Source: Nocardioides piscis (GTDB lineage: Bacteria; Actinomycetota; Actinomycetes; Propionibacteriales; Nocardioidaceae). Taken from it: a DNA stretch of 64,000 nt. Below the pieces are notes generated by a model. That model had not been told where the DNA came from, searched no databases, and saw nothing but the letters and a program-made list of their open reading frames with translations. The stretch spans positions 1,240,001 to 1,304,000 of the forward strand of contig NZ_CP049866.1 of the NCBI RefSeq assembly GCF_011300215.1, read 5' to 3'. Shown in pieces: positions 42,510 through 51,202 of the stretch (its first letter is position 1; every line of letters begins with the position of its first letter). A program made the translations under genes and the position numbers.

Positions 42510-43133
42510 TCAGGCGCGGGAGGCGAAGATCCTGCGCACCAGCGGCCGTGGGACCAGGCGCAGCACCCGGTCGAGAACCGGCGGGAGACCGCGCACGGCC
42601 TCGAGCGGGTTGCCCAGCGGCTGGCCCGGCACGGCACCGAGCGTCACCATGCCGATGGTCGAGGCTGCCAAGGAGTCGCTCAGGGCCGTCACGTCCATCG
42701 CGCCGTCGAGCCCCCGGGCAGACAGGATCCTGAGCACGCTGTCCGAGACCGCCGCACGCCACAGGGACAGTGCGTCCCGCAGCATCGCGGCCATCTGGTC
42801 GTCGGTGTGTGCAGCGGAGATGACATGGCTGAGCAGGGCGGCGCTGCCGTCCTGTGCTGCGCCTGCTGCGAGGCGCGCTCCGACGCCATAGAGCTCCTCG
42901 AAGGTCGTCGCGGCGGCGAGGTCCTCGGCGAAGCCGGCGACCATCGCCGCGGTCGCGCGCTGGTAGGCCGCCTGCAGCAGTCCCTCGACCCCCTCGAAGT
43001 GGTAGTAGACCAGCGCCTGGTTGACACCCGCCTCCGCGGCGATGCCACGGGCAGTGAGGCCCTTCGTCCCGACGGTCGCCGTCACGCGGACGGCAGCGTC
43101 CATCAGGGCGACCCTGGTCGCTTCGGTGCTCAT
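42510..43133 (-). CDS. TetR-family transcriptional regulator
   Basis: 207 residues, ATG at 43133 overlapping the stop of the upstream membrane-protein gene (ATGA). TetR HTH: KGLTARGIAAEAGVNQALVYYHFEGVEGLLQAAYQR. C-terminal ligand domain is helical and not assignable. Last gene of a three-gene operon whose promoter carries a 22-bp palindrome, the likely autoregulatory operator. It lies next to hutH but on the opposite strand, so control of hut is possible but less likely than the IclR protein. Confidence 0.93.
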   Translation of the reverse strand: MSTEATRVALMDAAVRVTATVGTKGLTARGIAAEAGVNQALVYYHFEGVEGLLQAAYQRATAAMVAGFAEDLAAATTFEELYGVGARLAAGAAQDGSAALLSHVISAAHTDDQMAAMLRDALSLWRAAVSDSVLRILSARGLDGAMDVTALSDSLAASTIGMVTLGAVPGQPLGNPLEAVRGLPPVLDRVLRLVPRPLVRRIFASRA

Positions 43134-44403
43134 GGCCCCACCCGCGGGTCGTCGCTGCTCGCGATCGTGCGTGGCCCCAGTCCGCAGGCGTCCGCCATGA
43201 GCTGCAACCACGCGGAGACCACTGGCAGTCGGATCCACCAGCCGAGCCAGGCCCAGGGGAGGGTGGTGTGCTCCAGGGCGCGGGCGAAGGCGGCCACGCC
43301 GTCACTGCGGTCGTCCGGGCCCTCCCACGTCATCCGCCTCAGTGGGCGGGGCGATGTCTCCGCCGGGTGGCGCGACAGGCCGATGGGCTCCATGGTGTCG
43401 AGCATGGTCCCCGTCGCCGCGCACAGGGTGCACGACTCGCTCGTCCAGAGCATCGCGGGCTCACCGACCCAGGGTCGCCACCGCGGCAGCCAGTTGCGCA
43501 CCTCGCGCCGATAGTCGCGGTAGGCGACCCACCGGGCCCGCAGGGTGAGCTCCTCGTGCCGTTCGGCCAGGACCACGGAGAAGACCAGGGAGAACACGGT
43601 CGCGAGAGCCAGGGTGGCGGAGCCCGAGGCCAGGGTCAGGACGACCATCAGCCCGGCGATGCCGATCTGCATCGGGTTGGCGACGTAGGCATAGGGGCCG
43701 GTCGTGACGAGCCGCGTGGGCGGGTCCCAGGGATAGGGAGTGCCGCCGGCTCGCACCAGCTCGGTGACTGCAGCCAGGGCAGGTATGGCGACGACGACCG
43801 CCGCCGTCAGCAGGAGAGACCTGACGGGATAGGGGTGAGCGACGACGTCGGCCCAGCCGAGCCGGTCGCGGGCCATCGCCACGGTCGGGACCAGCCAGCC
43901 GAAGACACCCGTGAAGAGGACAACCTGCAGCAACGCCCGCACGCGGAGCCATCGACGACGTCGGGTCGCCCACCCGAGGACGAGCGCCGGGGCGAGACCG
44001 AGGACCAGCAGGAGCACCTCGCCCCTCAGCCAGCCGTTCTCCAGGCTCACCAGCTCCCCTGCGAGCTCCATCGTGACGAGGTCGATCCAGGCGAGCCCGA
44101 CGAACCAGAGCGGGAGCGGTCCACCGGCCAGCACCGGAAGTGCCCCCACAGCAGCGCCCAGCCGAGCGACACCTCGACCGGGACGCCGAGCATGCTGGCC
44201 GGCGCGTCAGTGAAGGACCACCAGGAGGTGCTCGCCTCGACCGCGTGGACGACCAGCCAGACCCAGAGCGTCGCGAGGAAGGCGGGCGGCACGCGAGCCA
44301 TGAGCTCCGTGGCGCCATCCGTCAGGGTCCGGAGCGTCGCGGCGAGGCCAACCAGCGCGAGTGGCCAGGCGAGGACGAGGTTGCGGGCGAGGTCGGCGTC
44401 CAC
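43130..44403 (-). CDS. Isoprenylcysteine methyltransferase-like integral membrane protein (frameshifted)
   Basis: Two frames that belong together: GTG 44403 ([30 protein letters not shown]) and then [28 protein letters not shown]. The break is at the CCCCC run 44143-44147; one extra base gives a protein of about 424 residues. Around ten transmembrane helices. The central [25 protein letters not shown] and [28 protein letters not shown] resemble the ICMT/PEMT membrane methyltransferase core. A thioredoxin-like CTLC sits in [11 protein letters not shown] near the C-terminus. Substrate unknown. Operon with an SRPBCC membrane protein and TetR. Confidence 0.7.
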
Positions 44404-44406
44404 GAC

Positions 44407-45267
44407 TCAGTCCAGGCTCGCCAGGAAGGCCTCGGCGCCCGCGCCCATGAACAGCTCGGCCAGCGGACCGAACCAGAACGCCGGATCCAGGTCGCGGACG
44501 AAGCTCAGGCTGAGGTCGGCGCGGCACCCTTCGTCGGCCTGCTCCCAGGTGAGGGTGCCCTGCTGCAGGGTCACCCACCTCGTGGTGCGCGCACCGTCTG
44601 CGGTGACGTCGAAGACGATCCGGCGCTCCGCTCGCTCCACGACCTCGGTGGTGATGGTGCCTGCCGGCATGCCGAGCTCCCAGGTGTCACCCAGGTCGAG
44701 GCCGGCGCCGGTGGCGGTGGTCGGGGTGGGGTATTGCGCGACGCGCAGCAACCAGCCCCGGTCGGCCTCCTGGTCGATCCTGGGGCCGCGAGCCAACGAG
44801 GCCTCGAAGTCGGCGCAGTCCGCGGCCACGATGCGCTCGGCGTCCACCTCGTGCTGGGGCGAGACACGCATGCCAGGGGTGGCCCCCTCGAGAGCCACGA
44901 GCACCAGCAGTGCGCCGAGTCCGTAGCGACGCTTGTCAGCCTGCTCGGCCAACCGAGCGAGCCCGTAGACGGTGAAGGCCATTCCGTACACCAGCGGACT
45001 GACCAGGAGGACGCAGAGCGCACCCTCGTGGAGGAAGGCGGAGACGAGCAGCAGCGCCACGGTCACGACCTGGAACACGGCTCCGGCGGACGTCCGGCCC
45101 GGCAGGATCCCGATCACGAAGGCCATCAGGCAGGGGACGCCGACGAAGAAGAGTGCAGTGTCCAGCCGACCCATCCACGCCGCGAGGATCGTGGCCGCCA
45201 CCGCGATCGGGACCACGACGACGAGCATCGTGACGAGCCGGGTGCGGGGGGTCAGCTCGTCGTCCAT
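44407..45267 (-). CDS. Membrane protein with C-terminal SRPBCC-like domain
   Basis: 286 residues. Four N-terminal transmembrane helices ([74 protein letters not shown]), then a soluble domain ([26 protein letters not shown] to [17 protein letters not shown]) with the START/SRPBCC pattern of a lipid-binding cup. Start codon ATG 45267 directly abuts a 22-bp palindrome that contains its -10. First gene of the TetR-controlled unit. Likely handles a hydrophobic ligand at the membrane. Confidence 0.7.
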   Translation of the reverse strand: MDDELTPRTRLVTMLVVVVPIAVAATILAAWMGRLDTALFFVGVPCLMAFVIGILPGRTSAGAVFQVVTVALLLVSAFLHEGALCVLLVSPLVYGMAFTVYGLARLAEQADKRRYGLGALLVLVALEGATPGMRVSPQHEVDAERIVAADCADFEASLARGPRIDQEADRGWLLRVAQYPTPTTATGAGLDLGDTWELGMPAGTITTEVVERAERRIVFDVTADGARTTRWVTLQQGTLTWEQADEGCRADLSLSFVRDLDPAFWFGPLAELFMGAGAEAFLASLD

Positions 45268-45289
45268 GTTTTGAGCATATGCTCAAAAC
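45268..45289 (-). promoter_or_regulatory. 22-bp perfect palindrome, TetR operator overlapping a leaderless -10
   Basis: A perfect palindrome centred on GAGCATATGCTC with flanking TTTT/AAAA, immediately 5' of the ATG at 45267. On the gene strand it contains TATGCT, 6 nt and the ATG, so a bound repressor would block the promoter itself. Confidence 0.8.
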
Positions 45290-45307
45290 GGGCGCCAGTG
45301 CAACGAG

Positions 45308-45323
45308 GTCTCGGATCCGAGAC
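45308..45323. promoter_or_regulatory. hut operator site 2 (perfect palindrome) upstream of hutU
   Basis: GTCTCGGATCCGAGAC, perfect 16-bp palindrome, about 47 bp before the hutU start. Identical to the site at 57931. Confidence 0.85.
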
Positions 45324-45369
45324 GAGCCGTGCGTCACGGGGCTGCCGCCAGAGCCTCAGGAGGCGTTTG

Positions 45370-47034
45370 ATGGGCCGCATGAGCAATCCCCGTCTTCCCA
45401 TCCACGCCGCGACCGGCACCACCCTCACTGCCAAGAGCTGGCAGACCGAGGCCCCGCTGCGGATGCTGATGAACAACCTCGACCCGGCCAACGCCGAGCG
45501 GCCCGAGGACCTCGTGGTCTATGGCGGCACCGGCAAGGCTGCCCGCAGCTGGGAGGCCTACGACGCGCTGGTCCGCACGCTGCGCGACCTCGAGGACGAC
45601 GAGACGATGCTGGTGCAGTCCGGCAAGCCGGTCGGCGTGATGCGAACCCACGAGTGGGCGCCGCGCGTGCTGATCGCCAACTCCAACCTCGTCGGCGACT
45701 GGGCCAACTGGGAGGAGTTCCGCCGGCTCGAGGACCTCGGCCTGACGATGTATGGCCAGATGACCGCAGGATCGTGGATCTACATCGGCACCCAGGGGAT
45801 CCTGCAGGGCACCTTCGAGACCTTCGCAGCCGTCGCGGACAAGCGGTTCGACGGCACTCTCGCCGGGACCATCACCCTGACCGCCGGCCTCGGCGGCATG
45901 GGCGGCGCCCAGCCGCTCGCCGTCACGATGAACGACGGGGTCGCGATCTGCATCGAGTGCGACCAGTCGCGGATCGAACGACGCATCGAGCACCGCTACC
46001 TCGACGTCCAGGCCGACTCGCTCGAGCACGCCGTGTCACTCGCCGTCGAGGCGCGTGATGCCCGCAAGCCGCTCTCCATCGGGGTGCTGGGCAACGCCGC
46101 GGAGATGGTGCCAGCGCTGCTGGAGCAGGAGGCGCCGATCGACATCGTCACCGACCAGACCTCCGCCCACGACCCGCTGTTCTACCTGCCGGTCGGCGTC
46201 CCGTTCGAGGAGTGGCAGCCGCAGCGCGAGGCAGACCCGGTCGCGTTCACCAAGGCAGCCCAGGACTCGATGGCCGCCCACGTGCGGGCGATGGTCGGCT
46301 TCATGGACGCCGGTGCCGAGGTCTTCGACTATGGCAACTCGATCCGCGACGAGGCACGCAAGGGCGGCTATGACCGGGCGTTCGAGTTCCCCGGCTTCGT
46401 CCCCGCCTACATCCGGCCACTGTTCTGCGAGGGCAAGGGGCCGTTCCGTTGGGCCGCGCTGTCCGGCGACCCGGCGGACATCGCCGCGACGGACAAGGCG
46501 ATCCTCGAGCTCTTCCCCGACAACGAGCGGCTGCACAAGTGGATCAAGATGGCGGGCGAACGCGTCGCCTTCCAGGGACTCCCTGCCCGCATCTGCTGGC
46601 TGGGCTACGGCGAGCGTCACCTCGCGGGGTTGAAGTTCAACGAGATGGTGGCGAGCGGCGAGCTCAAGGCCCCGGTCGTGATCGGCCGCGACCACCTCGA
46701 CTGCGGGTCGGTGGCATCGCCCTATCGCGAGACCGAGGCGATGCTCGACGGGTCGGACGCGATCGCCGACTGGGCCCTGCTCAACGCGCTGGTCAACACC
46801 GCGTCCGGTGCGACCTGGGTCTCGATCCACCACGGTGGGGGTGTCGGCATGGGCCGATCGATCCACGCCGGCCAGGTGTGCGTTGCGGACGGCACGGCCC
46901 TGGCGGCGGAGAAGATCGAACGGGTGCTGACCAACGACCCGGGCATGGGCGTGATCCGCCACGTCGACGCCGGCTATGACCGGGCACGAGAGGTCGCGGA
47001 CGAACGCGACGTCAAGATCCCGATGGACGGCTGA
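45370..47034 (+). CDS. hutU: Urocanate hydratase
   Basis: 554 residues. The ATG at 45370 has AGGAGG 6 nt upstream; an in-frame ATG at 45379 matches the MSN start of hutH and is the alternative. NAD-site glycine run [29 protein letters not shown], and the active-site Cys block [20 protein letters not shown] with [24 protein letters not shown]. Hydrates urocanate to imidazolonepropionate using NAD as electrophile. Monocistronic by layout, with its own perfect hut operator. Confidence 0.98.
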   Translation: MGRMSNPRLPIHAATGTTLTAKSWQTEAPLRMLMNNLDPANAERPEDLVVYGGTGKAARSWEAYDALVRTLRDLEDDETMLVQSGKPVGVMRTHEWAPRVLIANSNLVGDWANWEEFRRLEDLGLTMYGQMTAGSWIYIGTQGILQGTFETFAAVADKRFDGTLAGTITLTAGLGGMGGAQPLAVTMNDGVAICIECDQSRIERRIEHRYLDVQADSLEHAVSLAVEARDARKPLSIGVLGNAAEMVPALLEQEAPIDIVTDQTSAHDPLFYLPVGVPFEEWQPQREADPVAFTKAAQDSMAAHVRAMVGFMDAGAEVFDYGNSIRDEARKGGYDRAFEFPGFVPAYIRPLFCEGKGPFRWAALSGDPADIAATDKAILELFPDNERLHKWIKMAGERVAFQGLPARICWLGYGERHLAGLKFNEMVASGELKAPVVIGRDHLDCGSVASPYRETEAMLDGSDAIADWALLNALVNTASGATWVSIHHGGGVGMGRSIHAGQVCVADGTALAAEKIERVLTNDPGMGVIRHVDAGYDRAREVADERDVKIPMDG

Positions 47035-47042
47035 CGACCCCA

Positions 47043-47058
47043 ACTGGTCTAGACCGTT
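47043..47058. promoter_or_regulatory. dre-like site (best of four)
   Basis: ACTGGTCTAGACCGTT keeps the perfect GGTCTAGACC palindrome of the DasR consensus and the ACT left flank. It lies 8 bp after hutU and 236 bp before the WxL-like gene. Confidence 0.5.
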
Positions 47059-47175
47059 GTGACACATGTGGCGAAACGGTTACGTCACCGTTGACGCTCC
47101 GACACGCCCCCTGCCATGGTGCCGGGCGGGAGCTGGACCGTGAAACCTGTTGCAGTCTTGAGGGAGACCAACAGT

Positions 47176-47199
47176 ATGCGGCGCCGCAGTGCGCCGTGA
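47176..47199 (+). CDS. Possible 7-residue leader peptide
   Basis: ATG at 47176 with AGGGAG 9 nt upstream, encoding MRRRSAP and then TGA. Three consecutive Arg codons (CGG, CGC, CGC) could allow ribosome-pausing control of the downstream surface-protein gene. Short frames arise by chance, so support is limited to the ribosome binding site and position. Confidence 0.25.
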   Translation: MRRRSAP

Positions 47200-47293
47200 C
47201 CTTTTGTTGGAATGCGTCGGGTTGGCACCAGATCCCAGGTCTGGGACGGAAATCTCTGTCCCTGTCTCGCAACACATTTTCCTGGGAGGGAAC

Positions 47294-48835
47294 ATGAAAC
47301 AACGATTCACCCTGCACCGAAGCGCCGCGTCAGCGGTCGTGGTGCTCGCCGCGAGTGCGGGGGTGGCCATCCTTGCGGCCACTCCCGCCTTCGCTGCCCC
47401 GACCGACAACGCGTGCTACAACAGCGCGACCACGGCGATCGCTCCGGTGACGGCCGACTTCTCAGCCACCTCGCCGGGCTCGGTCGCCCCGGGCGGGACC
47501 GTCACCGCGACCAACCTCGGTGCAGCCATCACGATGCCCGGCCAGGTGTTCGTCAGCGGCTACAACCTCGGGCTGCTCCAGGACGGGGGCAGCGTCGCAG
47601 GCACCATCAAGGCCAAGATCGCAGCCAGCAACACTGTCGAGGGCCAGAAGGACACCAACTCGGTGAGCGCCTCGATCGGCCCGATCGACATCAGTGACCC
47701 GGACGGCGTCCGCAGCACGGGCGACGAGACGGCACCCCCCATCACCTTCAACGTGTCCTTCGCCGATATGTCGTTCACGGCCGCCAACTCCGGCACCGTG
47801 ACGCTGCGCGAGGCGGCCGTGCCGATCGCCAACGCGGGTGGCGGTGGTGGCCTGTCCATCGACGCCAACCTCGGCTTCGTCGTCCAGTTCCGCTGCAGCC
47901 CGGGCACCGTGGACACCGCGACCAACACCGCCACCTGGGGCGTCGGTGCGCCGATCAGCAGCACCCAGATCGTCGTCCCGCCCGCGGCTCCTGTCGCTGC
48001 CGACGACTCGGCCTCCGTCGGTGCCAACCAGGCCGCGTCGATCAACGTGGTGGCCAACGACACCGACGTCAACAACGACCTGGCTCCCGGCACGGTCGAC
48101 ATCGTCAGCGGACCGAGCGCGGGCACGGCGGTCGCCAACCCCGACGGCACGGTGACCTACACCAACACGGCCGCCGCGGTGAGCGACAGCTTCACCTACA
48201 CCGTCGCCGACGCGGGCGGTCTGGTCAGCGACCCGGCGACCGTCAACATCAGCATCCTGGGCAACACCTGTGACGCCACCAGCGGTGGGTGTGGGCTCGA
48301 CCAGATCATCGAGGTGCAGGTCAACGGCGCCGCGATGACGATGGAGCAGGCCGGCTCGCTCATCACCCTGCCGCCCGTCACCCTCAACGGGCAGTCCCTC
48401 AAGACGCAGGGGGCGCTCAACGGCCTCACGGTCGTCAACGCTCGCGGCACCGACGCCGGCTGGACGCTGACCGGTCAGATGACCTCTGACTTCAGCGACG
48501 GCACCGGCGACGGGGTCTGTCCCGTCAACGACAAGACCAAGTGGGACAACCACTGCATCCCCGGCGGCAACGTCGGTTGGGGTCCGAGTGCTGCGGTCTC
48601 GCACATCCAGATCCCTGGTGACGTCGCGACGGTCAACGCCGGCGCTCCGGCCATCCCCGGCACGACCGGTGCTCCCGGCACGTGGGACGGCCTGGCCACT
48701 ACGCACACGCTCTGCTCGTCCCCCGACACCCGCAGCGGCGGGACGTTCGACTGCGGCGGCGCCATCGGCCTGGGCATCCCTGCCTCGGCTGCCAAGGGTC
48801 TCTACCAGGCGACCCTGACTCTCACGCTGGTCTGA
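47294..48835 (+). CDS. Secreted WxL-like surface protein with Ig-like domain
   Basis: 513 residues. Signal peptide SAASAVVVLAASAGVAILAATPAFA. The N-terminal beta-rich domain (to about 230) is followed by a tandem-Ig/cadherin-like module (PVAADDSASVGANQAASINVVANDTDVN, DGTVTYTNTAAAVSDSFTYTVAD). The C-terminal 170 residues resemble a WxL domain: GWTLTGQMTSDFSD supplies the first WxL motif and the extreme C-terminus YQATLTLTLV matches the YTATLTWTL ending with Trp replaced by Leu. WxL domains bind cell-wall peptidoglycan noncovalently. The next gene encodes a WxL-interacting (DUF916-like) protein, which supports this reading. Confidence 0.75.
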   Translation: MKQRFTLHRSAASAVVVLAASAGVAILAATPAFAAPTDNACYNSATTAIAPVTADFSATSPGSVAPGGTVTATNLGAAITMPGQVFVSGYNLGLLQDGGSVAGTIKAKIAASNTVEGQKDTNSVSASIGPIDISDPDGVRSTGDETAPPITFNVSFADMSFTAANSGTVTLREAAVPIANAGGGGGLSIDANLGFVVQFRCSPGTVDTATNTATWGVGAPISSTQIVVPPAAPVAADDSASVGANQAASINVVANDTDVNNDLAPGTVDIVSGPSAGTAVANPDGTVTYTNTAAAVSDSFTYTVADAGGLVSDPATVNISILGNTCDATSGGCGLDQIIEVQVNGAAMTMEQAGSLITLPPVTLNGQSLKTQGALNGLTVVNARGTDAGWTLTGQMTSDFSDGTGDGVCPVNDKTKWDNHCIPGGNVGWGPSAAVSHIQIPGDVATVNAGAPAIPGTTGAPGTWDGLATTHTLCSSPDTRSGGTFDCGGAIGLGIPASAAKGLYQATLTLTLV

Positions 48836-48854
48836 GTCGGCCAGAGGTTCATCC

Positions 48855-48898
48855 GCGTACGGCGCGGGGCGGGGCTGCACCCGCCCCGCGTCGTACGC
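48855..48898 (+). terminator. Strong hairpin after the WxL-like gene
   Basis: Near-perfect 18-bp stem opening GCGTACGGCGCGGGGCGGG and closing CCGCCCCGCGTCGTACGC with a short loop, 20 bp after the stop. Separates the first gene from the following two, so it may set a high first-gene to low second-gene ratio. Confidence 0.7.
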
Positions 48899-48922
48899 CC
48901 CACTCATCACCCCGAGGCCCCG

Positions 48923-49980
48923 ATGTCGATCCACGCCCGTCGTCCGTCCACACGTTCTCTTCCTGCCCTGCTCTGCGGTGCCCTGCTGCTCTGCGCGGGC
49001 CTGCTGAGCACCCCGACCGCCCACGCTGCCGAGGGCCGTCCGGACGCCGAGAAGGCGTCCTGGGCCGTGCAGCCCGGAGGTGCCAACGGCGGCGCCGACC
49101 GGAGCCGGTTCGTCTACACCCTGCGACCGGGGTCGGTCCTGCGTGACTACGTCACCGTCCTCAACACCGGTCGCAGGCCGGTGATGCTCGACCTCTACAC
49201 CGTCGACGCGTTCAACGTCCCGGCCGACGGCGCCTTCGCGCTGCGCAACCCGGAGGAGCCCAAGACCGGGGTCGGCGGCTGGGTCCGGCTGGGCAGGCAG
49301 AGCCGCTTCAACCTCCCTCGCGGCCAGGGGGTGCGCATCCCCTTCGAGATCTCGGTGCCCGAGAACGCCCAGCCGGGCGACCACGCAGGCGCCATCGTGG
49401 CTGCGAACGCCAAGCTGGAGAGCGGGAACAAGAAGGGCGACGTCACCTTCGACGTCCGGCGACGGGTGGGGCGCGGATCTATCTGCGCGTCGAGGGCGCG
49501 CTCGACCCCGGCCTGGCGGTCTCGGAGTTCTCCGCGAAGTCGTCGGCTCCGCTGGTCCCCTATGTCACCGGGGACGGAGTCGTCGCCATCGACTGGTCGA
49601 TCACCAACACCGGCAACTCCCGCCTCGACCCCCAGGCCACCATCGAGCTGGTCGGGCCGTTGGGTGGGGTCGTGGACGACGTGGCGGTGGACGTGCCCGA
49701 GCTGCTCCCCGGCGGGGTGCTCTCCGGCACGACCGAGCTGGACTCGCTTCCGCCCTACGGCAAGCTCTCCGCCCGGATGACGGTCTCCGCGGAGGACGCG
49801 GGTGCCGAGGTCAGCCGTACGGTCTGGTCGGTGCCGTGGTTGCCGATGCTGCTGCTCGCACTGGCGGCCTCGGCCTGGTGGGCTCGGCGCCGGCACCTCG
49901 GCGGTCGATGGTTCTTCAGCTCTCGGGCGCAGTCCGCGGTGGTCCCGGACAGCGAGCCAGAGCCGATCGCGGTGCGGTGA
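48923..49980 (+). CDS. WxL-interacting (DUF916-like) membrane protein (frameshifted)
   Basis: ATG at 48923 with signal LPALLCGALLLCAGLLSTPTAHA. The first domain (SRFVYTLRPGSVLRDYVTVLNTGRRPVMLDLYTVDAF, FEISVPENAQPGDHAGAIVAAN) is the DUF916 beta-sandwich of WxL-interacting proteins. At 49468-49471 a GGGG run breaks the frame. One added G gives RIYLRVEGALDPGLAVSEFSAKSSAPLVPYVTG, then an LDPQATIELVGPLGGVVDDV second domain and a C-terminal anchor (WLPMLLLALAASAWWARRRH), in all about 352 residues. DUF916 proteins bridge WxL surface proteins to the wall in Firmicutes. Confidence 0.75.
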
Positions 49981-50954
49981 CGACCCGGTTCGCCGCCTTG
50001 CTCGGCGTGCTGGGCGTGCTGGGCGTGCTCGGCGTGGCACCCGCCCACGCCGGCGCGGTGTCCGACGACCAGCCCTCGCTGTCGCTCTCGCGGGGCGAGG
50101 TGCGGGTGGACTCCGACGTCGAGGTCGCGGGACGAGGACTCTCCCCGGGCTCGCTCGTCTCCGCCGTCCTGTGTGGCAACGACGCCCAGCGGGGAAGCCT
50201 CGACTGCGCCTTCGGCTCCACGGTCGAGGTCGGCGTGCAGGAAGACGGGTCCTTCGCGACGTCGATGCGGGTGTCGGCGCCGCCGATGCCGTGCCCCTGC
50301 GTGGTGGTGGCCAGCGGCGGGACGCCCGAGCAGCTCGTGGCGCCCCTCCGGATCAAGGGCCACCCTGTCCTGCGTGGACGAACCGATCGGCATACGACCT
50401 CCGGACCGCAGGCGCAGGTGGAGGTCGTCGGGTCCGACGTCGAGTCGGGGACCTCGGTCGCCGGCTGGTTCGGCCTCCCGGCGACCCGGACGCTCACCGT
50501 GCGGCTCGCCAACGGTGGCAGCCTCGCCGCCGTGCCCCGGCTCCAGCTCGGGTGGGGAGAGGCCGGGGCCGAACCCACGAACTTCGTCCAGGTGCCGCGG
50601 CTGTCCGCACTCGCGCCGGGGAGCAGTACCACCGTGGAGGTCCCGGTGCAGTTCGATGCCCTGGCCAACGGGCGACTCGTCGTCGCGGGGTCGGTCCTGG
50701 CCGGTGGCGAGGACGCGGCAGTCGCCGAAGCAGTGACGATCCGTCCCTGGGGACTGTTCGCGATCGTCGGCGTGCTCCTGCTGGGGCTGGGACTGCGGAT
50801 CCTGACGCTGGTGGTCAGGCGCCGCTCCGCCGAATCGGAGAGCGGCCACCAGCTCTCGCTCGACGAGCTCCTGGGGTCCGTCTGGCCCGACGGACCTGCG
50901 GTCGGAAAAGGTCCTGGCCCGGGCCCCCGTGAGGGGAACCGGGCCAGGGTCTAG
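49977..50954 (+). CDS. Third WxL-unit protein: secreted Ig-like, C-terminally anchored
   Basis: 325 residues from a GTG overlapping the previous stop (GTGA). Signal FAALLGVLGVLGVLGVAPAHA. First domain resembles the neocarzinostatin/Ig-like fold of actinobacterial secreted proteins (LSLSRGEVRVDSDVEVAGRGLSPGSLVSAVLCGND, two Cys pairs, CVVVASGGTPEQL). A second beta domain (TRTLTVRLANGGSLAAVPRLQLGWGE, ALAPGSSTTVEVPVQFDALANGRL) is followed by a transmembrane anchor (LFAIVGVLLLGLGLRILTLVV) and cytoplasmic tail. Likely structural partner of the two upstream surface proteins. Confidence 0.72.
   Translation: MTTRFAALLGVLGVLGVLGVAPAHAGAVSDDQPSLSLSRGEVRVDSDVEVAGRGLSPGSLVSAVLCGNDAQRGSLDCAFGSTVEVGVQEDGSFATSMRVSAPPMPCPCVVVASGGTPEQLVAPLRIKGHPVLRGRTDRHTTSGPQAQVEVVGSDVESGTSVAGWFGLPATRTLTVRLANGGSLAAVPRLQLGWGEAGAEPTNFVQVPRLSALAPGSSTTVEVPVQFDALANGRLVVAGSVLAGGEDAAVAEAVTIRPWGLFAIVGVLLLGLGLRILTLVVRRRSAESESGHQLSLDELLGSVWPDGPAVGKGPGPGPREGNRARV
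50913..50948 (+). terminator. Inverted repeat over the 3' end of the WxL unit
   Basis: CCTGGCCCGG and CCGGGCCAGG, perfect 10-bp arms with a 16-nt loop, overlapping the last codons. Likely the terminator of the unit and of the convergent mini-gene. Confidence 0.55.
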
Positions 50955-50967
50955 GTCGTGCGGGTCG

Positions 50968-51111
50968 CTAGAAGACCCGGCGGCTCGAACCACCGATCGG
51001 CACGAAGTTGAGGATCAGACCGACGACGATCAGGATCGCGCCGATCGTGACGAGCAGGTTCTGGGTGATGACCAGACCGATGATCAAGAGAATCAGGCCA
51101 AGAACGACCAT
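50968..51111 (-). CDS. 47-residue membrane mini-protein (DUF6131-like)
   Basis: ATG at 51111 with AGGAGG 6-7 nt upstream: VVLGLILLIIGLVITQNLLV then TIGAILIVVGLILNFVPIGGSSRRVF. Two hydrophobic helices joined by a short turn, small basic tail. Matches the small actinobacterial DUF6131-type proteins. Function unknown; typical mini-proteins of this kind are abundant membrane or stress peptides. Confidence 0.78.
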   Translation of the reverse strand: MVVLGLILLIIGLVITQNLLVTIGAILIVVGLILNFVPIGGSSRRVF

Positions 51112-51171
51112 GGTTGTGCCTCCTAGCGGGCCTCACCGTGAGGCCACATCACTACACAATGCCCGATCGCG

Positions 51172-51187
51172 ACGGTCTAGTCCAACA
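51172..51187. promoter_or_regulatory. dre-like motif
   Basis: ACGGTCTAGTCCAACA, same GGTCTAGTCC core as at 13548. Between the mini-protein start and the lyase gene end. Confidence 0.25.
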
Positions 51188-51202
51188 CCCCCGCGGGTGT
51201 GC

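Larger units (their letters stand above)
47035..47293 (+). promoter_or_regulatory. 259-bp control and leader region of the WxL-like unit
   Basis: Holds a dre-like palindrome at 47043 and a good ribosome binding site (GGGAGGG) before the ATG at 47294. It also contains hairpins (TCCCAG-gt-CTGGGA near 47234-47247; GGGAC...GTCCC just after) and a 7-codon open frame with its own ribosome binding site at 47176. No known riboswitch class could be matched by eye. Confidence 0.45.

Noticed and set aside
42510..43133. TetR gene as the hut regulator
   Set aside because: It is the last gene of a different operon with its own 22-bp palindrome, unlike the hut 16-mer. The IclR-family gene is a better candidate.
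47035..47293. Known riboswitch (c-di-GMP, c-di-AMP, cobalamin or ykkC type)
   Set aside because: I compared the conserved cores by eye and none matched; only simple hairpins are visible.
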